Assembly (NCBI GenBank): GCA_947372155.1
Contig: CANBSM010000155.1
Location: 1-15,710, forward strand
Source of the DNA: Burkholderiaceae bacterium
GTDB taxonomy: Bacteria; Pseudomonadota; Gammaproteobacteria; Burkholderiales; Burkholderiaceae
DNA: 15,710 nt
Direction of reading: 5' to 3'
Shown: one piece after another, positions 6,923-12,203 of the stretch
Layout of the letters: every line of letters begins with the position of its first letter
Position numbering within the stretch: position 1 is the first letter of the stretch
The notes under the pieces: generated by a model
Databases searched by the model: none
What the model saw: the letters and a program-made list of their open reading frames with translations, nothing else
What the model was told of the DNA's origin: nothing
Position numbers and translations under genes: made by a program

Positions 6923-7342
6923 ATGAATAATTTAAAAAAACAATTCTTCTTAGCTCTATTTATTCTTTCTGCCGGCTTTTTTGTTGCAGGTAATTCGACT
7001 GCTCAGACTTGGACTGCGGTTGTGCCGAGCGTACCAAATCAATGTGGTAGCTCTAGCTCCATGGATGCAAATAATTGCCTCTGCCCTCAAGGATATTCTT
7101 ATGGCACAGCCAATAATGCCAACTGCACAATGTCTGGATTTATTCCAGGGTGCTGGAATCCCAGTACAGGTAAATGCAATACCTGCGGAGAAGGAGGGAC
7201 AATTGTTTTGGGTCAAAAAGCTTGCTTTGGTCAGGGCCAGACAAATGCCGGCGGTAGCAATGGAAATCCAGTGGGTATAGCGTGCACTTCATCTTCTCAG
7301 TGTGCGAATGCGGGATCCTCCGGTGGATTTAGCACAAATTAA
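6923..7342 (+). CDS. Cysteine-rich exported protein, copy P3
   Basis: It has 139 residues, the same as P1, and is clearly its nearest relative. Both have CGEGGTIVLGQ, CFGQGQTNAG and NPVGIAC segments. The signal peptide ends NSTA and is followed by QTW. The first cysteine sits in NQC instead of NPC. The other nine cysteines and the GGFSTN tail match the family pattern. A strong AAGGA ribosome site is at 6911-6915. The spacer after its stop has no in-frame stop before P4. Confidence 0.88.
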   Translation: MNNLKKQFFLALFILSAGFFVAGNSTAQTWTAVVPSVPNQCGSSSSMDANNCLCPQGYSYGTANNANCTMSGFIPGCWNPSTGKCNTCGEGGTIVLGQKACFGQGQTNAGGSNGNPVGIACTSSSQCANAGSSGGFSTN

Positions 7343-7372
7343 TCTAACAAAACTCTTGTGATGGTCAGCACC

Positions 7373-7849
7373 ATGAATGATTTTAAAAAATTATCTATCT
7401 TCACCCTTTTTTCTCTCTCTTTTATTCTTTCTTTTTCGGTTAAGGTAAATGCGCAGACTTGGGATAGCTATGGGGGGACTTCCATCAACTATTGTTGGCT
7501 AACGGGTAGCAATGATCTAAACGCCTATGTTTCACCAAGTCAGACGGGTCAATGTCAGTGTCCCCAGGGCTACACATTAGGTACGGCGTTGAATGCCAAC
7601 TGCACCATGTCAGGATTTATTCCGGGCTGCTGGAATCCAAGTACTGGTAAATGCAACACCTGTGGGGAAGGAGGCACAATTGAATTGGGCCAAATGTCTT
7701 GTTTCAGCAATGGTCAGTCAAACTCCGGAGGAATTTGGAGGGGTGCTAGCGGTATTTCCTGTACTGGAACTTATCCATCCAATTATCTTGGTCAGAATAC
7801 GCAGTGCGTGAGTTCGGGAACTGCATCAGGCGGCTTTAGTACTAACTAA
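7373..7849 (+). CDS. Cysteine-rich exported protein, copy P4
   Basis: It has 158 residues from the ATG at 7373. Two earlier in-frame starts (GTG 7358, ATG 7361) exist. The later ATG gives MNDFKK at the same place as MNNFKK in the other copies, puts the AQTW junction at residues 27-30, and restores the 30-base spacer. The first cysteine is in NYCW, so the usual NPC motif is lost but the cysteine is kept. It has a longer loop before the CxC pair and an insertion before the ninth cysteine (GGIWRGASGISC). The core FIPGCWNPSTGKCNTCGEGG and the GGFSTN tail are intact (core given here as a motif, residues about 93-112). Confidence 0.87.
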   Translation: MNDFKKLSIFTLFSLSFILSFSVKVNAQTWDSYGGTSINYCWLTGSNDLNAYVSPSQTGQCQCPQGYTLGTALNANCTMSGFIPGCWNPSTGKCNTCGEGGTIELGQMSCFSNGQSNSGGIWRGASGISCTGTYPSNYLGQNTQCVSSGTASGGFSTN

Positions 7850-7879
7850 TCAAAATTAGACGACCTTAATTAAACGACC

Positions 7880-8281
7880 ATGCACATAAACAATAAAAAA
7901 ATTGCACGGTTAACTGTATTTTTTGCATCGATCCTTTGCGCTAGCTGCATTTATGCGCAGACTTGGACTGCAGCGATTGGTGGTCAGCAAAATCCATGCC
8001 AAGCTAAAACTCAGTGCCAATGTCCACAAGGCTATTCCTATGGAAAAGCTACTGCCGGCAATTGCAGTATTAACGGTTCTTCAGGCTGCTGGAATCCTTC
8101 AGTTAATGGTGCTGGTGCCTGTTATAGCTGCGGACAGGGCGGCACTGTTGCTGTGGGTCAACTTGCTTGTTTTGATTCGGGTTATAGCAATTCGCCTGGC
8201 TCACAAAATAATTCTCCTACAGGAGTTTCTTGTTCTTCAAATTCGCAATGCACGGGATCTGGGACGTATTCAGGCGGCTAG
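7880..8281 (+). CDS. Cysteine-rich exported protein, copy P5, divergent and lacking the GGFSTN tail
   Basis: At 133 residues this is the shortest and most divergent copy. The signal peptide (MHINNKKIAR... IYA) precedes QTW. It contains a CASC segment with two cysteines near the junction. This is not a canonical lipobox, although a lipid anchor cannot be ruled out. All ten mature cysteines are present, but the core is altered: NGSSGCWNPSVNGAGACYSCG replaces the usual CTMDGF...KCNTCG (written in motif form). The frame stops at TAG after SGTYSGG, exactly where the other copies continue FSTN. Four sense codons later a TAA stands at the usual stop position (8291-8293), so the tail seems to have been lost by mutation. 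No strong ribosome site is seen. Confidence 0.82.
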   Translation: MHINNKKIARLTVFFASILCASCIYAQTWTAAIGGQQNPCQAKTQCQCPQGYSYGKATAGNCSINGSSGCWNPSVNGAGACYSCGQGGTVAVGQLACFDSGYSNSPGSQNNSPTGVSCSSNSQCTGSGTYSGG

Positions 8282-8320
8282 ATCATTTCTTAATATTAAC
8301 TATCAATAGTCATCATCTAC

Positions 8321-8770
8321 ATGATTCATTCCCCTAAAAAATACTTCTTCTTATTTTTATTTACTCTTTTTGCCAGTTTTTTGTCTGCAAGTAGTGTCAC
8401 AGCGCAGACTTGGATTAACCAGAACAGTTATCAAAACCCTTGTCAGGGCGCTGGTTCTGCTGTTGGATCCCCAGGGCAATGTCAGTGCAACTCTGGCTAC
8501 ACCTATGGTCAAGCACGAGATGGCAACTGCACCATGGACGGCTTCATTGTTGGCTGCTGGAATCCTACATCTGGCACATGTAATACCTGTGGTGCTGGCG
8601 GTACGGTTTTGTTAGGTAGTGTGAGTTGCTTTAACAGCGGCCAAGGCAATCAAGGTGGCACAGATCCTCAGAAGGTTGGGTCATCTTGTTGGATATCTGT
8701 TGCGGGCACGTATGAATCAAATCAGTGCATAGGCTCTGGCACAGATTCTGGTGGCTTTAGTACTAATTAA
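8321..8770 (+). CDS. Cysteine-rich exported protein, copy P6
   Basis: It has 149 residues. The signal peptide (MIHSPKKYFF... VTA) is followed by QTW at residue 29. It belongs to a sub-type shared with P8 and P10: CQCNxGY instead of CQCPQGY, and NQGG(T/N)DP after the eighth cysteine. Like P10 it has WNPTSGTCNTCG, where most others have KCNTCG. All ten cysteines and the GGFSTN tail are present. The spacer before its ATG shows no clear Shine-Dalgarno sequence, so translation may depend on coupling or be weak. Confidence 0.87.
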   Translation: MIHSPKKYFFLFLFTLFASFLSASSVTAQTWINQNSYQNPCQGAGSAVGSPGQCQCNSGYTYGQARDGNCTMDGFIVGCWNPTSGTCNTCGAGGTVLLGSVSCFNSGQGNQGGTDPQKVGSSCWISVAGTYESNQCIGSGTDSGGFSTN

Positions 8771-8800
8771 TGACTTCAATCTTTTTATTGGAACAACATC

Positions 8801-9253
8801 ATGAATAATTTTAAAAAATACCTCTTCTTATTAATGTTTGCTTTTTCTGCCGGCCTGCTTTCTATAAGTAGTGCAAGCGCACAGACATGGACTACCGTTT
8901 ACCCAGTGCAAAACCCCTGTATTGCAAATAACGGTATGGTTTATACCCAACCTGCTGGTGACTCAGGGTTATGTCAATGCCCCCAAGGCTATACCCTTGG
9001 CAAAGCTGTAAATGCTAACTGCACCATGGATGGTTTTGTTCCCGGCTGCTGGAATCCGGGTACTGGTAAATGTAATACCTGTGGTCAAGGAGGCACGATT
9101 GTGCTTGGGCAGCAGGCCTGTTTTAACAATGGTCAGGCTAATAGTGGCAGCGGTGGCGCATCCGGAGTAGCTTGTACGCTTACAAATAGTAATGGTTCAA
9201 GCAATCAATGTATAGGATCTGGCACCACAACCGGCGGCTTTAGCACTAATTAA
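8801..9253 (+). CDS. Cysteine-rich exported protein, copy P7
   Basis: It has 150 residues. The signal peptide MNNFKKYLFL... SASA is followed by QTW. The cysteine pattern is complete and the tail GGFSTN intact. Its central 80 bases (9011-9090) are almost identical to those of P2 (79 of 80), although five genes lie between them. The rest of the two proteins differs, which suggests gene conversion. A GGAA ribosome-like sequence lies 8-11 bases before the ATG. Confidence 0.88.
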   Translation: MNNFKKYLFLLMFAFSAGLLSISSASAQTWTTVYPVQNPCIANNGMVYTQPAGDSGLCQCPQGYTLGKAVNANCTMDGFVPGCWNPGTGKCNTCGQGGTIVLGQQACFNNGQANSGSGGASGVACTLTNSNGSSNQCIGSGTTTGGFSTN

Positions 9254-9283
9254 TTATCTCAAGCCACTCATTAGGACAGCAAC

Positions 9284-9748
9284 ATGAACCAATTTAAAAA
9301 ACAATTCCTCATATTTTTGTTTGCTCTTTCTGCTGGCCTATTTATTACAGGTAGTGCGAATGCGCAGACTTGGAGTGCGGTATATAGTTTTGCGCCAAAT
9401 CCATGCGCAGTGTCAGGAGAAGCGGGGCAGCTTGTCACTGTTGGCCAGCAAGGCCGATGCCAGTGCAACCCTGGCTATACCTTTGGCACTGCCAAGGCTA
9501 CCAACTGCACCATGGATGGGTTTGTTGCTGGTTGTTGGAACCCAAGCACTGGTAAATGTAATACCTGTGGTTCAGGTGGCACTGTCGCACTTGGTTCCTA
9601 CAGTTGCTTTAATAATGGCCAAAGCAATCAGGGCGGCACAGATCCGAACCAACAAGGCATATCTTGCACAGGTACAGGCGGATCGACGGGTACTAGCACT
9701 CAATGCGTCAGCTCTGGCACTTCAACCGGCGGCTTTAGCACTAATTAA
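9284..9748 (+). CDS. Cysteine-rich exported protein, copy P8
   Basis: It has 154 residues with signal peptide MNQFKKQFLI... SANA followed by QTW. The first 98 bases differ from those of P9 at six positions only, a sign of recent duplication or conversion, but the mature proteins diverge soon after. The mature part follows the P6/P10 sub-type (CQCNPGY and NQGGTDP). AGGAC precedes the ATG by 6 bases. All ten cysteines and GGFSTN are present. The spacer to P9 has no in-frame stop. Confidence 0.88.
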   Translation: MNQFKKQFLIFLFALSAGLFITGSANAQTWSAVYSFAPNPCAVSGEAGQLVTVGQQGRCQCNPGYTFGTAKATNCTMDGFVAGCWNPSTGKCNTCGSGGTVALGSYSCFNNGQSNQGGTDPNQQGISCTGTGGSTGTSTQCVSSGTSTGGFSTN

Positions 9749-9778
9749 TTATCTCAAGTCATTCATCAGGGCAGAACC

Positions 9779-10231
9779 ATGCACCATTTTAAAAAACAAT
9801 TCCTCATATTTTTATTTGCTCTTTCTGCTGGCCTATTTATTACAGGCAGTGCGAATGCGCAGACTTGGAGCGCAGTTTTCGCATCAGTTCAAAACCCTTG
9901 TAGTACCTACAGCCCAATGAAGTGTGCGTGTCCTCAAGGCTACTCGTATGGCACTGCACATAATGCAAATTGCACCATGGATGGTTTTATTCCTGGCTGC
10001 TGGAATCCTGGCCCAGGTACTTGTAACACTTGTGGTCAGGGTGGCACTATAGAGCTTGGGGCTGATGGTTGCTTTAACAATGGACAGGCTAACGTGGGCG
10101 GAACTAATCCGCCCGCGCAAGGAATTGGATGCATACCAACTACCTCAAACCAAACTAATTCAACCAACTGGACTGGAAGTACTCAGTGCATTGGTTCTGG
10201 AACTACTTCGGGCGGCTTTAGCACCAATTAA
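9779..10231 (+). CDS. Cysteine-rich exported protein, copy P9
   Basis: It has 150 residues. The signal peptide is that of P8 with small changes (MHHFKKQFLI... SANA), followed by QTW. In the mature part the CxC pair is CAC, the core is WNPGPGTCNTCG, and a long Thr/Asn/Ser-rich loop separates the ninth and tenth cysteines. GGFSTN closes the protein. It is the last gene of the uninterrupted array. The lipoprotein gene starts 27 bases after its stop and in the same frame, so the two are very likely co-transcribed. Confidence 0.88.
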   Translation: MHHFKKQFLIFLFALSAGLFITGSANAQTWSAVFASVQNPCSTYSPMKCACPQGYSYGTAHNANCTMDGFIPGCWNPGPGTCNTCGQGGTIELGADGCFNNGQANVGGTNPPAQGIGCIPTTSNQTNSTNWTGSTQCIGSGTTSGGFSTN

Positions 10232-10258
10232 TATCCCTTTTAAACCATTTAGACTTAG

Positions 10259-11542
10259 ATGAAAAAAATATCCCCATTAGTCTTTTTGGTATTTTTGTTG
10301 TCTGCTTGTACTACGCCAGTCAATCCAGATTTCTTGGCGATGTCTGAAAAGTACTCGCAGATCCTAGTGCAATATCAAATAGATACGCTTGCAGCTAATA
10401 TCATCCGCACTTCCCGGGATGAGCCTTTGAGTTTTTTGGACATGCCTAACATCAGCGGATCTGGTAACGTCTCGCAATCCCTTTCCAATTCACTATCTTT
10501 TCAAGGCGTTTCGATCGGTGCGCCTACTTTATATGGTGGCTCCGTATCCAGTCTTTCAAACTCATATAGCTTAAGTTGGGGTAACTCATTTAGCTTCAGC
10601 CAGTCTTCACTGGATAATTCGGCTTTTTGGAAAGCTTTTTTACAGCCCGTTAAGCCTGATGCGCTTTATTTCTTTATTCACAATCACATTCCTAATGAGC
10701 TTTTGTTCCACTTAACTGTCGGTGAAATAGTCATTAGTTATCCAGACGGCTCCAAAAAAGCCTTTTATAACAATCCCCTAAGTCCTGAGTATGCTCAATT
10801 TCAAAATGAGGCTCAAAAGCTGCTTGCTTTAGGTATCACGGTTGAAGAATATGAACCGGGTGCTTCTGTTGGATCCGCCAAACCTAAGGCAATAGCAAAG
10901 GAGCCGGTAGCTTCTAGGGCTTCACCTGCTGAAAGTATTGTTCTTCCTCCTCAAGGCGTTGATGGAATTATTAAGCCACCCTCAGGCTATAGAGTGTCCG
11001 CTCCATCACCTGAATCACAAATTAGCGCTACAAGTAATGTTACTAGCTCGAATGCAAAATATCGGATTTGCTTAGGAGATCTTAAAAAGGCAGATCAAAT
11101 AACGAAAGAATACGGATCCGATATTTTGTGCCATTCACCTTATCTTTCTAAGAGAATTAAAACCCCGCAGGAAAAGGCAAAAGAGCCAACTTTCTCTATA
11201 TATGTTCGTTCTGCAAGAACAATGTTTGATTATTTGGGGCAGGTTGCCTATGCTCAGCAGCGAGAAAAGGATCCGTTCATGGTGACCATTCCTCCTTCAT
11301 CTGGCACTATTAATAAAAAAGCAGGTCAAGACAATGCCTATGCTCTTTTAATCTTTAATAAGAATAAACCTGCATTTGATGACTTTTCTTCCGTGAGCAT
11401 TAGTAATGGTAACCAGTACACGATTCCTAGAGAAAATAGCGGCTACTCAACATTGACGATCAATTTATTGGCCCAATTTATGGGTCTTGTTAAATCTCCA
11501 GCAAGTATTCCTGCCTCGAATATAGGAATCTTAATAAGATAA
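10259..11542 (+). CDS. Outer-membrane lipoprotein of unknown function inside the cysteine-rich array
   Basis: A 427-residue protein with a lipoprotein signal peptide: MKKISPLVFL... then lipobox LLSAC with Cys17. Thr at +2 does not suggest inner-membrane retention, so the outer membrane is expected. Residues about 65-120 are remarkably rich in Ser, Asn and Phe (SQSLSNSLSFQG, SLSNSYSLSW and similar runs). A globular region (about 125-195) follows, then a Pro/Ala/Ser-rich linker (about 200-265), a two-cysteine segment (Cys271, Cys291) and a C-terminal domain (about 310-427) containing SARTMFDYLGQV and a region ending SNIGILIR. I recognise no named family. Its position between P9 and P10, with short spacers on both sides, suggests it works with these proteins, for example in export, anchoring or surface assembly; this is inference. 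No clear ribosome site is visible, so it may be translated by coupling. Confidence 0.82.
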   Translation: MKKISPLVFLVFLLSACTTPVNPDFLAMSEKYSQILVQYQIDTLAANIIRTSRDEPLSFLDMPNISGSGNVSQSLSNSLSFQGVSIGAPTLYGGSVSSLSNSYSLSWGNSFSFSQSSLDNSAFWKAFLQPVKPDALYFFIHNHIPNELLFHLTVGEIVISYPDGSKKAFYNNPLSPEYAQFQNEAQKLLALGITVEEYEPGASVGSAKPKAIAKEPVASRASPAESIVLPPQGVDGIIKPPSGYRVSAPSPESQISATSNVTSSNAKYRICLGDLKKADQITKEYGSDILCHSPYLSKRIKTPQEKAKEPTFSIYVRSARTMFDYLGQVAYAQQREKDPFMVTIPPSSGTINKKAGQDNAYALLIFNKNKPAFDDFSSVSISNGNQYTIPRENSGYSTLTINLLAQFMGLVKSPASIPASNIGILIR

Positions 11543-11594
11543 TTTTGGCAACCTTTCTTGAATGCAATCCTTTAATTTTAAAAAAGTGATCACT

Positions 11595-12026
11595 ATGAAT
11601 GTTTGTAACAAATACCTCCTCTGTTTCCTGTTAACCATTTCATCTAGTCTTTTTTCTATAACTAGCGTAAGTGCACAGACTTGGAATGCTGTATCCGGGA
11701 GCGAGCAAAACCCCTGTCAAACCCCGCCGAAATCTAATCAGGTGCAATGTCAATGCAATCAAGGTTATACCTGGGGAACTGCCGCTAACACTAACTGCAC
11801 TATGGATGGCTTTGTGCCGGGTTGCTGGAATCCTACTTCTGGCACTTGCAATACCTGCGGCACAGGGGGTACTGTCACACTTGGGCAGAGGAGCTGTTTC
11901 AATAACGGTCAGAGTAATCAAGGCGGTAACGATCCAGCTGCAGTAGGAATATTTTGTAATGCCAGCCTGGCTGCAAGTGGATGTGTTGGATCCGGAACTA
12001 CCTCTGGTGGCTTTAGCACCAACTAG
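11595..12026 (+). CDS. Cysteine-rich exported protein, copy P10 (detached copy)
   Basis: It has 143 residues from the ATG at 11595. An in-frame ATG at 11562 would add 11 residues. The later start was preferred because MNVCNKYLLC... SVSAQTW then aligns without gaps to MNNFKKYLFL... SASAQTW of P7. Neither start has a strong ribosome site. The mature protein keeps ten cysteines, CQCNQGY, PGCWNPTSGTCNTCG, NQGGNDP and the tail GGFSTN, placing it with P6 and P8. The last pair is spaced differently (ASGC instead of xxQC). It is the only copy outside the shared frame and the only one separated from the array, lying behind the lipoprotein gene. An A/T-rich inverted repeat follows (12051-12097). Confidence 0.86.
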   Translation: MNVCNKYLLCFLLTISSSLFSITSVSAQTWNAVSGSEQNPCQTPPKSNQVQCQCNQGYTWGTAANTNCTMDGFVPGCWNPTSGTCNTCGTGGTVTLGQRSCFNNGQSNQGGNDPAAVGIFCNASLAASGCVGSGTTSGGFSTN

Positions 12027-12050
12027 TAACCATATGCTTGAGATAGGGCG

Positions 12051-12097
12051 ATAAAAATAAATAATTAAAAAAACTTTTTTAGTTTGTTTATTTTTAT
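12051..12097. terminator. A/T-rich inverted repeat at the end of the cluster, possible terminator
   Basis: ATAAAAATAAA (12051-12061) is perfectly complementary to TTTATTTTTAT (12087-12097), and an inner A-run/T-run pair (about 12066-12081) extends the fold. It has T tracts on both strands but no G/C clamp, so it could be a weak terminator or an A/T-rich bend. Confidence 0.45.
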
Positions 12098-12203
12098 CTA
12101 TCAGTCTATATTCTATAAGCGTCCTTTCTCTAATGCTGGTATCTCGATAAAGTGCAAAATAGTTATAAATTTCATTAATGATTCAAGTGTCTAGGGAAAT
12201 AAA

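Larger units (their letters stand above)
5960..10231 (+). repeat. Tandem array of nine paralogous cysteine-rich exported protein genes (P1-P9)
   Basis: Nine consecutive genes encode the same architecture. The bases between one stop and the next start number exactly 30 for P1/P2, P2/P3, P3/P4, P4/P5, P6/P7, P7/P8 and P8/P9. The exception, P5/P6, is 39, or 27 measured from the stop that would follow an unbroken P5 tail. All nine genes therefore share one frame of the chromosome. The repeat unit is the gene plus its spacer, 441-513 bases long. A tenth copy lies at 11595-12026 beyond a lipoprotein gene. With ribosome sites in most spacers and no terminator inside, the array is probably one operon. 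Confidence 0.9.

Noticed and set aside
9321..9920. A 199-codon open frame running across P8 and into P9 in another frame.
   Set aside because: It is a shadow of the repetitive P8/P9 coding sequence, with Leu/Val/Ala-rich output and no ribosome site. Similar shadows occur in most copies.
5960..10231. Regularly spaced repeats considered as a CRISPR array or non-coding satellite.
   Set aside because: The period is 441-513 bases, every unit is an open frame with a signal peptide and a conserved cysteine pattern, and no cas genes are present.
10231..10244. ATATCCCTTTTAAA behind the P9 stop, resembling the left half of operator site 1.
   Set aside because: No right arm GGGATAT follows. A single 7-base half-site is expected by chance at this length.
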